DNA from: Niabella agricola
Lineage (GTDB): Bacteria > Bacteroidota > Bacteroidia > Chitinophagales > Chitinophagaceae
Direction: 5' to 3'
Assembly (NCBI RefSeq): GCF_021538615.1
Contig: NZ_JAJHIZ010000003.1
Span: 496,001 to 560,000 of the forward strand
DNA length: 64,000 nt
Below, one piece after another: positions 8,998 through 18,297 of the stretch. Below the pieces are notes generated by a model that was given only the letters and a program-made list of their open reading frames with translations, made no database searches and was not told where the DNA came from. The stretch's first letter is position 1. Every line of letters begins with the position of its first letter. A program made the translations under genes and the position numbers.

Positions 8998-10731
8998 TTA
9001 AAAAATATTGACCCCTACCATACAGCCAAGATCCAGGGGATGGTGCACGCTCCTGTTTAAAGCGATCATATTGGTGCGAAAACCGCCATAGGCTGCTGGT
9101 GCACCGTTCTGTGCCGGCAGTTGGTATTGCAACCGTGGCCCTGCAAACAACTGCAGTTTTTTATGAGCCTGCCAGATGAATACAGGCTGGAAGCAGATAT
9201 TGTTATAGTCAGTATCAAAGCCATGAGCCGGTGTATAAAACAAGCTCACCAGCTCCGCCGCCATTTTTACATTCCGCTTCAGGGTCCATTCGCTGCCCAG
9301 TCCGTACCCAAACAGGTAATAAGTCACCGGAGTATGCGCGTTAATCCAGCCGACCTGCAGGATATTGTACAAGGCCTTGCTGCCCGATTTATAACTGATA
9401 TTAATCTGGCCGTTTTCCTGCGCCGACACGGAGAAAGCATGCTTACCGTTCCGCTGATAGTTAAATGGCCCCAGGGCTACGCCCTGCAGTGTATCGGCAA
9501 TATTGAACACGCCCACCTGCAGACCGTTGATTTTTTTTGCATAGTTTACCAGGCCGGAAAGCTGAACGCCTTTGCCTATCGCGCCGGCAATATTTACCAA
9601 CCCCGAAAGCTGCAGACCGCTTTCAAAAACCGGAGTATGGTTTACAATCCCCGCCAGCTGCATTCCTTTTCCAACCCTTGCAGCATGGTTTACGACGCCC
9701 CCGATCTGTAAACCGGTGAAGGACTTGCTTTCATTATACCAGCCGGCGATCTGCACACCGCTTACAGCGTTTTTATCGGCATTTGCCAGACCACCGATCT
9801 GCAAACCGCGTACGGTGTCGCCGACATAATTATACAACCCACCGATCTGCACCCCGTTTACGCTGCCGCCCACAAGATTTGCCAGGCCGCCCACCTGTAC
9901 CGACCGCACATGTTTTTGTACGATATTAAACAGCCCCCCGATTTCCAGTGCATCTACCTGCGCGGCATATCCGCCCAATACGTTAAAAGAAAGTTTATTT
10001 TCCTGTTGACCCTTCAGTACATTTTTGGTGGCAATGCCCGGCAGCAGGCCCAGCTGGAATTTCTGCTGATAAAAATAATTCTTAAGATTGATACTGCTAA
10101 GCCGCTGCCGTGTACCAATCAGCCTGCGGGCCAGCCAGTGCCGCTGCACCGATTTAAGGAGCACTTCATTTTCCTCCATGATCCGGGGCGCCAGCGGAAC
10201 GGTCAGCTCGGGGTTATTCCTGCTATCGATCGTCAACAGCGTATCGTAATAGGAAACACGGTTAACCGTTAATGCCAGGTGCTGCGCCAGGGGTATCCGC
10301 AATGAAAAGAACCCCTGCTCATCCGACATGGTTCCGATCTGCAGTTCCGGTATGTATACGCTAACATAGGCCACCGGCGTTTGATCCGTTTGATCCACAA
10401 ACCGGCCCCGCACCACAATATGTGGCACTTCTTTTTTGCGGATCACAACCTTATTATTCTGAATGATGTATTGATATTCGTTATCAAACAACAGATCCAG
10501 GATTTCATACACCGGTTTATTGGCTGCCGTAAACGACACCCGTTTCTGGTTTTTGATCAGCTGGTTATCATAAGAAAAATAAAACCCTGCTTTGGCTTCA
10601 ATCTGCATCAGTGCATCATACATCGTGATGTTTCTGAAATCGACGGTAATCACTTTTTGCAACATAGCCGGCTGTGCCGAGGCCCAGATGCCGGAAATAA
10701 ACAGCAGTACGGTAAAAAGGAACTTTTTCAA
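8998..10731 (-). CDS. STN + carboxypeptidase-like + LA_2272-type repeat protein
   Basis: This 577-residue protein begins with a signal peptide (residues 1-19, ending SAQ). An STN (secretin/TonB short N-terminal) domain covers residues of about 25-95 (VDFRNITMYDALMQIEAKAG). A CarboxypepD_reg-like Ig fold covers ~105-185 (VVRGRFVDQTDQTPVAYVSV). The central region (~240-430) is a run of GG(L/V).N...G.Q(I/L) repeats like those of the next gene. The C-terminal ~130 residues look like outer-membrane strands ending VGVNIF. STN domains in FecA-type receptors signal to FecR; here there is no TonB plug or SusC barrel, so this may be a non-transport input to the FecR six bases upstream. That is inference. 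Confidence 0.8.
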   Translation of the reverse strand: MKKFLFTVLLFISGIWASAQPAMLQKVITVDFRNITMYDALMQIEAKAGFYFSYDNQLIKNQKRVSFTAANKPVYEILDLLFDNEYQYIIQNNKVVIRKKEVPHIVVRGRFVDQTDQTPVAYVSVYIPELQIGTMSDEQGFFSLRIPLAQHLALTVNRVSYYDTLLTIDSRNNPELTVPLAPRIMEENEVLLKSVQRHWLARRLIGTRQRLSSINLKNYFYQQKFQLGLLPGIATKNVLKGQQENKLSFNVLGGYAAQVDALEIGGLFNIVQKHVRSVQVGGLANLVGGSVNGVQIGGLYNYVGDTVRGLQIGGLANADKNAVSGVQIAGWYNESKSFTGLQIGGVVNHAARVGKGMQLAGIVNHTPVFESGLQLSGLVNIAGAIGKGVQLSGLVNYAKKINGLQVGVFNIADTLQGVALGPFNYQRNGKHAFSVSAQENGQINISYKSGSKALYNILQVGWINAHTPVTYYLFGYGLGSEWTLKRNVKMAAELVSLFYTPAHGFDTDYNNICFQPVFIWQAHKKLQLFAGPRLQYQLPAQNGAPAAYGGFRTNMIALNRSVHHPLDLGCMVGVNIF

Positions 10732-10737
10732 AAAGGT

Positions 10738-11685
10738 TTATTTAGTAATGATATAATGGTCGCCTTGTTTACGCCAGGTAGCATTGATCATCAGTGCGAT
10801 GTTCTCCATTACCTGCTCCGGAGATTCATAGGATAAATAGGTGCTTGTAATGCGTTTGCTGCCAATAGCCGGATCGAACTGAACATCTACATTATAAAGC
10901 TCCCTCAAAATATTCGCCAGGCTGTCGATGCGCATATTATTGCAGCGAATGGTTTGCGTTTTCAATACGGATTCAATCGGCGTTTGGATTTCTCGCAGCA
11001 GTAATTGACGGGTTTTGTTATCCTGTACAATCTTTTGACCAGCCACCGCCGTTACAGTCTGATTCCCCAGCGTTGCTTTTACCTTCCCCGAATGTACATA
11101 CACGGTATTAAACGCCATGCGTTGCTGTATGGTGAAGGCAGTACCCAGTACCTGTACCTCCATCTTTTTATTGTGAATAATGAACGGCTTATCGGGGTTG
11201 CGGGCAATATCAAAACGCGCATCGCCTTTTAAGGTTACAGTTCTCGTTTTTCTGTTAAACGCCCGGTCTACTTCCAGCACACCGTTCGCGTATAGTTCAA
11301 TGGTGCTGTTATCTTTTAAATGCAATTCCCGGGTGCCGGCATCGGCAATATATACCCGCGGTTCCGGGCGCAACCATACCAGGAAAAACAATACGATCCC
11401 CGCAAGAGAGGCCGCAACAGCAGCCACCTGCCACCATTTTAAAGCAGCGAACCGGCCGCGGCCCGCCGCTGCAGGAACCTGATCGATCTGCGCCTGGATC
11501 TTATCCCAGGCCCGCTCCTTGTTATAATAGGTATACGCCAATGGATTCCTGGATTGTTCCCATATCCGGATGGTTTTGTCATAAATGCCCTGATGCGCAG
11601 GATCCTGCCGCAACCATTGCTCCACCGCTTTCCGTTCCGAAGCATCCAACAGCTGCTCATGATAGGCTATCAGTTTATGCTCCAT
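10738..11685 (-). CDS. FecR-family anti-sigma factor
   Basis: A 315-residue single-pass inner-membrane protein. The cytoplasmic N-terminal part (LLDASERKAVEQWLRQDPAH) would bind the sigma factor. A transmembrane helix follows at about residues 85-107 (WWQVAAVAASLAGIVLFFLV). The periplasmic FecR domain contains DNSTIELYANGVLEVDRAF and LKGDARFDI, and a C-terminal DUF4974/STN-like segment ends in the protein (MRIDSLANILRELYNVDVQF). It sits three bases after the sigma gene. In known systems the FecR C-terminus contacts the STN domain of an outer-membrane partner, here probably the downstream STN repeat protein. Confidence 0.93.
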   Translation of the reverse strand: MEHKLIAYHEQLLDASERKAVEQWLRQDPAHQGIYDKTIRIWEQSRNPLAYTYYNKERAWDKIQAQIDQVPAAAGRGRFAALKWWQVAAVAASLAGIVLFFLVWLRPEPRVYIADAGTRELHLKDNSTIELYANGVLEVDRAFNRKTRTVTLKGDARFDIARNPDKPFIIHNKKMEVQVLGTAFTIQQRMAFNTVYVHSGKVKATLGNQTVTAVAGQKIVQDNKTRQLLLREIQTPIESVLKTQTIRCNNMRIDSLANILRELYNVDVQFDPAIGSKRITSTYLSYESPEQVMENIALMINATWRKQGDHYIITK

Positions 11686-11688
11686 ATC

Positions 11689-12228
11689 TTATACATTGAA
11701 AAGTTGATAAATGAATAAAAACAGCAGGCTTACCAGATAGGTTGCCAGGCCGCCGCGCAGGAACTTCAATGCTTTGGTCATATGATTTTCCACCGTTTTT
11801 ATCGACAGGTCCAGTTCCTCCGCCACCTCCCGGTAGCTCAGTCCCAATTGCCGGCACATATAAAAAACGGTAGCACATTTCTCAGGCAGGCGATCTAAAA
11901 GACCCTGGATATGCTCCTGTAACTCCTTTTGCTCCGCCCTATTGCCGTGGTCGGCTTCCGTTCCAGTAACCTTTGCCGTATGCGCGTATACCGCCTGCAC
12001 TCCTTTGTGCTTTAGCTGATTAAGGCACTCATTGCGCACTGCTGTATACAGGTATGCTTTTACAGATACCACCTGTATGGTATTGCGGGTTTCCCAAAGC
12101 TTTATAAAAATATTCTGTAAAATATCTTCCACATACACTTCCGATCTCAGTATGGAACAGGCATACCCGTACAATGCCTCATAATGAAGATCAAAAACAT
12201 GTTTATATTGAGCCTGGTCCAAAGCCAT
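11689..12228 (-). CDS. ECF RNA polymerase sigma-70 factor
   Basis: From the ATG at 12228 the protein has 179 residues. Region 2 is ALYGYACSILRSEVYVEDILQNIFIKLWE and region 4 is LGLSYREVAEELDLSIKTVENHMTKALKFL, the organisation of Bacteroidota ECF sigma factors paired with FecR. A longer frame could open from a TTG at 12267, but that codon is itself the -33 element of a well-formed promoter and the frame would include the -7 box, so the ATG at 12228 is the real start. The C-terminus carries a hydrophobic tail (YLVSLLFLFIYQLF), common in this group. Confidence 0.93.
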   Translation of the reverse strand: MALDQAQYKHVFDLHYEALYGYACSILRSEVYVEDILQNIFIKLWETRNTIQVVSVKAYLYTAVRNECLNQLKHKGVQAVYAHTAKVTGTEADHGNRAEQKELQEHIQGLLDRLPEKCATVFYMCRQLGLSYREVAEELDLSIKTVENHMTKALKFLRGGLATYLVSLLFLFIYQLFNV

Positions 12229-12237
12229 TCTAACCTG

Positions 12238-12267
12238 CAAATATACTAGCGCTGTTACTGAATACAA
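12238..12267 (-). promoter_or_regulatory. Promoter of the ECF sigma operon (-33 TTG, -7 TATATTTG)
   Basis: On the minus strand TTG (12267-12265) is followed by exactly 19 bases and TATATTTG (12245-12238), a perfect match to the Bacteroidota TTG-N19-TAnnTTTG promoter. The ATG lies nine bases further on, giving a leader of only about five bases. The operon is therefore probably transcribed by the primary sigma factor as well as any autoregulation. Confidence 0.8.
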
Positions 12268-12403
12268 TCGAAAGTGCTTTTCCCCCTATCCCCGAAAAAG
12301 ATTTTTTTCTTTTCCTGCCTTCCGGCTTCTAAACCCTGCGTTAAAACCAGCCGTTTATGCTATTCCCCTGCCATTTTTTAGCTATCTTTAAAAAAATGTG
12401 TGC

Positions 12404-13981
12404 ATGAAGAAGATTTTTACGCTGATCCTTACCCTTGTTGTCACTGTTGGTTTTGCCCAGGACAGTTACTGGCAGCAACACCTGAAATACGATATGCAGG
12501 TAACCCTCGATGATAAAACCCGGTCCTTAACGGGCAAACAGGCCATCCAATACAAAAACAATTCGCCGGAAACGCTCCATTTTATCTGGTACCATATCTG
12601 GCCCAATGCCTACAAAAACGATTCTACAGCTTTGTTTAAACAGATCCGGAGCGATCTTTCACGGACTGAAAAACTGGATGCTGTCACTTATGGTTCCATC
12701 GACGGCCTTAATTTTAAGGTGGACGGGAAGCCGGCGAAAACAGCACCGCATTCCAACCCGGAATACATCGACATTATAAAGGTATTGCTGCCCGAGCCTT
12801 TAAAACCCGGGGCAACTGTGACTATTACCACTGATTTCAATGTAAAACTGCCCTCCTATTTTTCAAGATCCGGCTTTGCCGATGGCGAGTTCATGATCTG
12901 CCAGTGGTATCCCAAACCGGCTGTATTTGATAAAAGCGGGTGGCATGAATTCCCTTACCTGGATATGGGTGAGTTTTACAGCGAATACGCCGATTACCAG
13001 GTGAAAATAACATTGCCGTCTGATTATGTGGTGGGCGCCACCGGGGTGTTGCAGGACAAGGAAGAGCTGGAGCGGTACAAATCGGTGGGCGCCATGAATG
13101 CTGCTGGCAGGAATGCTTCGCCCAAACTTTACAAACCGACAAAAGCGGGACTGAAAACGCTAACCTACAAGGCAGAAAACGTACCGGACTTTGCATGGTT
13201 TGCCGAAAAAGGCCTGGTAATCCAGTACGACACGATCCGGTTAACGAATAAAACAGTGGATGCCTTTACCTATTATCATAACCAGCCCGGCACTTTATGG
13301 AACAACAGCATCGATTATGTAAAAGATGCTGTACACCATTACAGCAAATGGATTGGCGAATACCAGTACCCGACGGTACAGGCGTTTGAGGGTCCAAAAA
13401 ATAATTCCAGCGGGGGTATGGAATACCCGATGATTACATTGATCACCTGTCCGGATGCTACAAAGGAATACCTGGATGGCGTTATCGCTCACGAAGTTGG
13501 TCATAACTGGTTTATGAGCATGCTGGGGTCTAATGAGCGCGCACATACCTGGCAGGATGAAGGATTGAATACGTATTACCAGTTCCGGTACGAAGCAGAA
13601 AAATACCACTACAATTCGGTGGCCCGGGAATCGATACCGGAAGCCATCAAAAAACTGCCGGTGCCGGAGTTCCAGGAACGGATTTATTTTGCACTTTCAC
13701 AGATTCCTATGCAAAGTGCAATTGAGCAGCCTGCCGCTGATTTTAAAACCTCCGAAGATTACGGGTTGGTTTCTTATCTCAAAACCTCCATCTGGATGTA
13801 TCTGCTCGAACGCCGGTTTGGCCAGGATAAGGTAGACCAGGCCTTCCGCGATTACTTTAACACCTGGAACAACAAACACCCGCAGCCGGAAGACCTGAAA
13901 GCTTCTTTTGAGAAGAGCCTGGGCACCAACCTGGATCAATTTTTCGCGCTTTTGAAAAAGCAGGGATCCCTTATTCAATAG
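12404..13981 (+). CDS. M1-family zinc metallopeptidase, secreted
   Basis: The protein has 525 residues from the ATG at 12404, with a signal peptide (MKKIFTLILTLVVTVGFAQ). A GTG two codons upstream is possible but less likely. The catalytic signature is HEVGHNW (about residues 363-367) followed 18 residues later by Glu386 in WQDEGLN, the HExxH-X18-E zinc site of M1 aminopeptidases. The exopeptidase motif appears as GGMEYP. The N-terminal beta domain is ERAP-like (QVTLDDKTRSLTGKQAIQYK). It probably releases N-terminal residues from peptides in the periplasm. An SDR gene follows seven bases downstream. Confidence 0.92.
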   Translation: MKKIFTLILTLVVTVGFAQDSYWQQHLKYDMQVTLDDKTRSLTGKQAIQYKNNSPETLHFIWYHIWPNAYKNDSTALFKQIRSDLSRTEKLDAVTYGSIDGLNFKVDGKPAKTAPHSNPEYIDIIKVLLPEPLKPGATVTITTDFNVKLPSYFSRSGFADGEFMICQWYPKPAVFDKSGWHEFPYLDMGEFYSEYADYQVKITLPSDYVVGATGVLQDKEELERYKSVGAMNAAGRNASPKLYKPTKAGLKTLTYKAENVPDFAWFAEKGLVIQYDTIRLTNKTVDAFTYYHNQPGTLWNNSIDYVKDAVHHYSKWIGEYQYPTVQAFEGPKNNSSGGMEYPMITLITCPDATKEYLDGVIAHEVGHNWFMSMLGSNERAHTWQDEGLNTYYQFRYEAEKYHYNSVARESIPEAIKKLPVPEFQERIYFALSQIPMQSAIEQPAADFKTSEDYGLVSYLKTSIWMYLLERRFGQDKVDQAFRDYFNTWNNKHPQPEDLKASFEKSLGTNLDQFFALLKKQGSLIQ

Positions 13982-13987
13982 ATCAGT

Positions 13988-14773
13988 ATGCAAATTTCTT
14001 TAAAAGACAAAAAGGCGCTGGTGGGCGCCAGCAGCAGCGGGCTGGGGAAAGCCATTGCTATACAACTGGCGGCTTCCGGGGCCACCGTAACCCTCGTGGC
14101 CCGAAGAGAAGCGGTATTGCAAGCACTGCAGGCGGCATTGCCGCGCCCGGAGCAACAGCAACATCAGTACATCGTTGCCGATTTTTCAGACATCGATGCG
14201 TATAAACAAACGGTTGACGCCTATTTTGCAGCCAACCAGGTTGATATATTGGTCAATAATACCAGCGGGCCCAGTCCGGGCACGGCGCTTGAAAAAAAAG
14301 ACGCCGACTATGTAACCGCATTTAACCTGTTGTTCCGAACGGTTCAATATACCACCGAAAAAGCATTACCACAGATGATTACCAACCGGTTCGGACGTAT
14401 CATCAACCTCACTTCCCGCTCTGTGAAAGAACCGATTGAAGCACTGGCTTTGTCCAATACCATCCGCTCGGCAGTAGTCACCTGGGGCAAGACCCTGGCT
14501 ACCCAGGTAGCAAAAGACCATATTACTGTAAATAATATCCTTACCGGAAACTTTGAAACCGACCGTATCCTGGAACTATACGAGCGGGAAGCTGCTGCTA
14601 AAGGACTGCCGCTGGAAACCTACAAAGCCCAGGCCCTGGAAACCATACCCATGAAGCGATTGGGAAAACCCGAAGAGATGGGAAACCTGGTTACTTTCCT
14701 CGCTTCGGAACAGGCTGCCTATATTACCGGAACCAGTATTGCCATCGACGGGGGGCTCATAAAGAGCGTTTAA
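13988..14773 (+). CDS. SDR-family protein with degenerate active site
   Basis: This 261-residue SDR has the cofactor motif VGASSSGLGKAIA, the NNTSGPSPG loop and an FabG-like C-terminus (LASEQAAYITGTSIAIDGG). At the place of YxxxK the sequence reads SNTIR (in LALSNTIRSAVV), so both the catalytic Tyr and Lys are replaced. A known subgroup of beta-ketoacyl reductase-like SDRs (CDD BKR_like_SDR_like) lacks the tetrad in the same way. Whether it is catalytic is unclear. It is seven bases after the M1 peptidase gene and probably co-transcribed. Confidence 0.85.
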   Translation: MQISLKDKKALVGASSSGLGKAIAIQLAASGATVTLVARREAVLQALQAALPRPEQQQHQYIVADFSDIDAYKQTVDAYFAANQVDILVNNTSGPSPGTALEKKDADYVTAFNLLFRTVQYTTEKALPQMITNRFGRIINLTSRSVKEPIEALALSNTIRSAVVTWGKTLATQVAKDHITVNNILTGNFETDRILELYEREAAAKGLPLETYKAQALETIPMKRLGKPEEMGNLVTFLASEQAAYITGTSIAIDGGLIKSV

Positions 14774-14913
14774 AGTTTAAGGTTCAAGGTTTCACCACTT
14801 ACGCATTCCGCTTGCCTTAACAAACTTTTGAAGATTGATAGCGGCTTACTGTATAGTTTTTTTAGCACCGTTTTATGCGCGGGCTGTCTTAAACTTTAAA
14901 CCTTAAACATTGA
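14771..14913. repeat. GTTTAAGGTTCAAGGTTTCAC / AAACCTTAAAC repeats
   Basis: Short heptamer-like units (TTTAAGG, TTCAAGG, and in inverse orientation CTTTAAACCTTAAACATTGAAC) occupy both ends of this spacer. Similar units occur at 16821-16850, 29851-29877, 30751-30772 and 2613-2634. No gene is present. Confidence 0.5.
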
Positions 14914-14920
14914 ACTTCCT

Positions 14921-14928
14921 TACCTTTG
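14921..14928 (+). promoter_or_regulatory. -7 box four bases before the ABC-F start
   Basis: TACCTTTG is a perfect TAnnTTTG and is separated from the ATG at 14933 by only CCGG. The box is normally centred at -7, which places the transcription start on the ATG and predicts a leaderless mRNA. Confidence 0.55.
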
Positions 14929-14932
14929 CCGG

Positions 14933-16813
14933 ATGCATTATGTTTCTGCGGAAGGATTAGGAAAAAGTTACGGGATCCAACCCCTGTTCTCAAATATTTC
15001 ATTTCATATTGAAGAGGGTGATAAAGTAGCCATAGTTGCCCGCAATGGTACAGGCAAATCTACCCTGTTAAAAATTCTGGCCGGAAAGGAAACACCGGAT
15101 AGCGGTAAATTATGGATCCACAAAGACGTAGAAGTGATCCTTTTTGAACAGGAACCCGACCTGGAAGAGGCACTCACCGTTTCCGACAATATTTTTTTCC
15201 ATGACCATCCCACCGTAAAAGCCATCCGGGAGTATGAGCTGGCCAGCGAAAGCGGCAACGCAGATCGTATTGGCCAGGCGCTCGTTCGGATGGATGAACT
15301 AAACGCCTGGGATTTTGATTCCCGGGTGAAACAGATCTTCGGCAAACTCAATATCCATCAGCTCGATCAGAAAGTAAACACCCTGAGCGGCGGACAGAAA
15401 AAAAGAGTTGCACTTGCCCGCACCCTGATCGACATCGGCTTTGAGCACAAACATGTATTGCTGATTATGGATGAACCAACCAACCACCTGGACGTGGGCA
15501 TGGTGGAATGGCTGGAACATTTTCTCGGAAAGGAAAACGTAACCCTGGTACTCGTCACCCACGACCGGTATTTCCTGGACGCGGTTTGTAACGAGATCTG
15601 GGAAATAGAGGGCGGTGAATTGTATGTACACCGGGGCGATTATGAATATTATCTTGATAAAAAGGCACAGCGTATCGAAAACCTGAATGCCTCCATTGAT
15701 AAAGCCAAGAACCTTTACCGCCGCGAACTGGAATGGATGCGCAAACAGCCCAAAGCCCGCACCACCAAATCGAAAAGCAGGGAAGATAATTTTTACAATA
15801 TTGAAAAAACCGCCAAACAACAGGTAACCGATGATCAGGTACAGTTGCAGATGAAAATGAACCGCCTGGGCGGAAAGATCGTAGAGCTAAAAAAAGTATA
15901 CAAATCCTTTGGCACTAAAACAATACTCAACGGCTTTGATTACACGTTTAAAAAAGGCGAACGGGTGGGCGTGATCGGGAAAAACGGCGCGGGCAAATCA
16001 ACATTTATCAACATCCTGCAGGGCGTGGAACAGGCAGACAGTGGCAAGATCAACGTAGGTGACACCGTGGTATTCGGAAATTATTCGCAGCAGGGCCTGG
16101 TGCTAAAAGAGGACATGCGGGTGATCGAGTTTGTAAAGAACATTGCGGAGAATTTTCCACTGGCCGATGGAAGCACACTCAGCGCCTCCCAGTTCCTGCA
16201 ACTATTCCTTTTCGACCCGGATAAACAATACACCTATGTCAGCAAATTAAGCGGGGGTGAAAAACGTCGGTTGCATTTACTTTCCATTTTGTTCCGCAAT
16301 CCCAATTTCCTGATCCTGGATGAGCCGACCAATGACCTCGACCTTCCCACGCTTTCCGTACTGGAAAACTTCCTGAGTGAATACCCCGGCTGCCTGCTGA
16401 TCGTTTCCCACGACCGGTATTTTATGGACCGCCTGGTGGATCACCTGTTTGTTTTTGAAGGAGACGGTGTGATCACCGACTTTCCCGGGAACTATACCCA
16501 ATACCGCCTGCAGGAAAAGAATCCACCGCCTTCCGCAGCGGTTCCGCCCAAAGGAACTTCCCCTGCGGACGCCCCTTCCCAAAAACCAGTTAGCAAAAAA
16601 GTATCTTTTAAAGAAAAAAGAGAATACGAACTGCTGGAAAAAGAGATTGCCGCGCTAAGCGCCGAGAAGGAATCCATCACGGCCCAGCTATCCGCCGGCA
16701 ATACGGATTTTGAAGCACTGGAATCCCTGTCCCGCAGGATCGGGGAAATCACCCAACTATTGGACGAAAAAGAAATGCGCTGGCTGGAGCTGAGCGAATT
16801 GATTGAGGGATAG
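14933..16813 (+). CDS. ABC-F ATPase (Uup-like)
   Basis: This 626-residue protein has two ATP-binding cassettes and no membrane segments. The first has Walker A ARNGTGKST, signature LSGGQKKR and Walker B LLIMDEPTNHLD; the second has GKNGAGKST, LSGGEKRR and FLILDEPTNDLD. A charged linker follows, then a C-terminal coiled coil of about 80 residues (FKEKREYELLEKEIAALSAE), which is the Uup-type C-terminal domain. ABC-F proteins bind the ribosome or, for Uup, are tied to translation and DNA transposon excision control. The gene stands alone with its own -7 box immediately upstream. Confidence 0.92.
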   Translation: MHYVSAEGLGKSYGIQPLFSNISFHIEEGDKVAIVARNGTGKSTLLKILAGKETPDSGKLWIHKDVEVILFEQEPDLEEALTVSDNIFFHDHPTVKAIREYELASESGNADRIGQALVRMDELNAWDFDSRVKQIFGKLNIHQLDQKVNTLSGGQKKRVALARTLIDIGFEHKHVLLIMDEPTNHLDVGMVEWLEHFLGKENVTLVLVTHDRYFLDAVCNEIWEIEGGELYVHRGDYEYYLDKKAQRIENLNASIDKAKNLYRRELEWMRKQPKARTTKSKSREDNFYNIEKTAKQQVTDDQVQLQMKMNRLGGKIVELKKVYKSFGTKTILNGFDYTFKKGERVGVIGKNGAGKSTFINILQGVEQADSGKINVGDTVVFGNYSQQGLVLKEDMRVIEFVKNIAENFPLADGSTLSASQFLQLFLFDPDKQYTYVSKLSGGEKRRLHLLSILFRNPNFLILDEPTNDLDLPTLSVLENFLSEYPGCLLIVSHDRYFMDRLVDHLFVFEGDGVITDFPGNYTQYRLQEKNPPPSAAVPPKGTSPADAPSQKPVSKKVSFKEKREYELLEKEIAALSAEKESITAQLSAGNTDFEALESLSRRIGEITQLLDEKEMRWLELSELIEG

Positions 16814-17005
16814 ACCGGTTGCAGGTTCAAGGTTTCACGTTTAAACTTCAACGGAAGATCCGTTTTATAATACGATGTTTATTTCTTCAAAGGAAAAGAC
16901 TCCGAAGCTGTAATGAAATCATCACTTCAACATTTAAAATTTTCCACTCCATATTTTTCATTCCCCACAGGATCGTATTTTCGCCCTGATCAGCATTTAT
17001 AAAAT

Positions 17006-17584
17006 ATGGACGATTATCTTATCGGTATCGGGAAGCGCATCAAAGAGATCCGCAAAAAGAAAGGGCTTACCATTAACAATATTGCAGGCAAAGCAGACCT
17101 GAGCAACGGCCTGATCTCCCGTATTGAGAACGGGAGAACAATCCCCTCACTTCCCGTTTTGCTCAGCATCGTCAACGTACTGGATATTGCTGTTCCTGAT
17201 TTCTTTAAAGACATCCCGTTATCCGGTGCGAAAAGCTTTATCGTTTCCCGCAGGGAAGATCATACTGTTATTGAAAAAGAGGATGAGGCAAAAGGCTTTG
17301 AATACCGCTCACTTCTTGGCAAACAGGTTGCATCCGTTGGCTTTGAGGCATTGCTGCTGGAAGTACAACCCGGCTCACAAAGGGAAAAGGTAGAAACAGA
17401 TGCCTTTGAGTTTAAGTACATCTTATCCGGCGAATGCCTGTATCAAATCGGGGATGAAGAAGTATTGCTTAAGGAAGGTGATGCACTTTTCTTTGACGGG
17501 CGCATCCCGCATGTGCCGGTGAACACGGGAATCGTCTCCGCTAAAATGCTTGTGATGTATTTCTTCCTTCCCCGGCAGGATTGA
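17006..17584 (+). CDS. XRE-family regulator with C-terminal cupin
   Basis: This 192-residue protein has an N-terminal helix-turn-helix of the XRE type (GKRIKEIRKKKGLTINNIAGKADLSN, recognition helix GLISRIENGR) and a C-terminal cupin_2 domain (FKYILSGECLYQIGDEEVLL, then EGDALFFDGRIPHVPVN). This arrangement is typical of regulators of amine or small-metabolite catabolism, where the cupin senses the ligand. It lies 17 bases from the convergent end of a phosphonatase-like gene and next to the aminophosphonate-type operon, which is the most obvious target. Confidence 0.9.
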   Translation: MDDYLIGIGKRIKEIRKKKGLTINNIAGKADLSNGLISRIENGRTIPSLPVLLSIVNVLDIAVPDFFKDIPLSGAKSFIVSRREDHTVIEKEDEAKGFEYRSLLGKQVASVGFEALLLEVQPGSQREKVETDAFEFKYILSGECLYQIGDEEVLLKEGDALFFDGRIPHVPVNTGIVSAKMLVMYFFLPRQD

Positions 17585-17601
17585 GCTCCCCGGAACAAAC
17601 A

Positions 17602-18297
17602 TTAGCCATTCAAAAGAATCGCATCCAGCTCGGTTACGGCATTGAATATATAATCCGGCCTCGCCTGTTCCAGCTGTGCCCGTGTTTGGGCACCGCTCAA
17701 TACCCCTACGGTGATACCGCAACCAGCATTTTTCCCTTCTTCAATATCGATCACAGAGTCGCCGGCCTTTAATACAAATCCCGCATCCGTGATCCCGAAC
17801 CGCTTCATTGCATGTTCGATCATATCCGGGAAGGGACGGCCTCTTTCCACATCATCGGCTGTGATCAACAGATCGAAATCCTGTTCTACCCGCCAATGTA
17901 GTTTATCAATCAGTTTGATAGCAGTCTTCCGGTCATATCCCGTATTCAGCGTCACAAGAATTCCATGACTCCGGACTTTTTCAAAAAAGAGTTCCATCCC
18001 GGTAAACGTACCGACCTCCTGTTCATCATAAGCCAGTTCCAGCGCTTCTTTAAACGCCGCAAAGGCCTGATCGGCCACCGGGGTTACCGGTGCTAAATCC
18101 GTACAGGCCGCCAGTACATCGGTGATGGCCTTATACTTCTCTTTTCCTGCGCCATGCAACAGTACATCATCCAGCGTAAGATCAAATCCCTGGTCATTGA
18201 TCACTTTTAATACCGTATGGTATACCAGGTTCTTTTCATCCACGGTGGTGCCCGCCATATCCAGAACAACCATCTTAATATTGCTCATACTTTTCAT
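17602..18297 (-). CDS. Phosphonatase-like HAD hydrolase (PhnX-like, TIGR03351 type)
   Basis: A 231-residue HAD-superfamily protein. The nucleophile motif is VLDMAGTTVDE, the D-x-A-G-T-T form shared with phosphonoacetaldehyde hydrolase (PhnX) rather than the DxDxT/V of generic HADs. Motif II is TLNTGYDR and motif IV is LKAGDSVIDIEEG, with GRPFPDMI before it. This fits the TIGR03351 group, proposed to cleave the C-P bond of a phosphonoacetaldehyde relative. It overlaps the end of the upstream FAD oxidase gene by 23 bases, or 14 from Met4, so the two are translationally coupled. Confidence 0.85.
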   Translation of the reverse strand: MKSMSNIKMVVLDMAGTTVDEKNLVYHTVLKVINDQGFDLTLDDVLLHGAGKEKYKAITDVLAACTDLAPVTPVADQAFAAFKEALELAYDEQEVGTFTGMELFFEKVRSHGILVTLNTGYDRKTAIKLIDKLHWRVEQDFDLLITADDVERGRPFPDMIEHAMKRFGITDAGFVLKAGDSVIDIEEGKNAGCGITVGVLSGAQTRAQLEQARPDYIFNAVTELDAILLNG

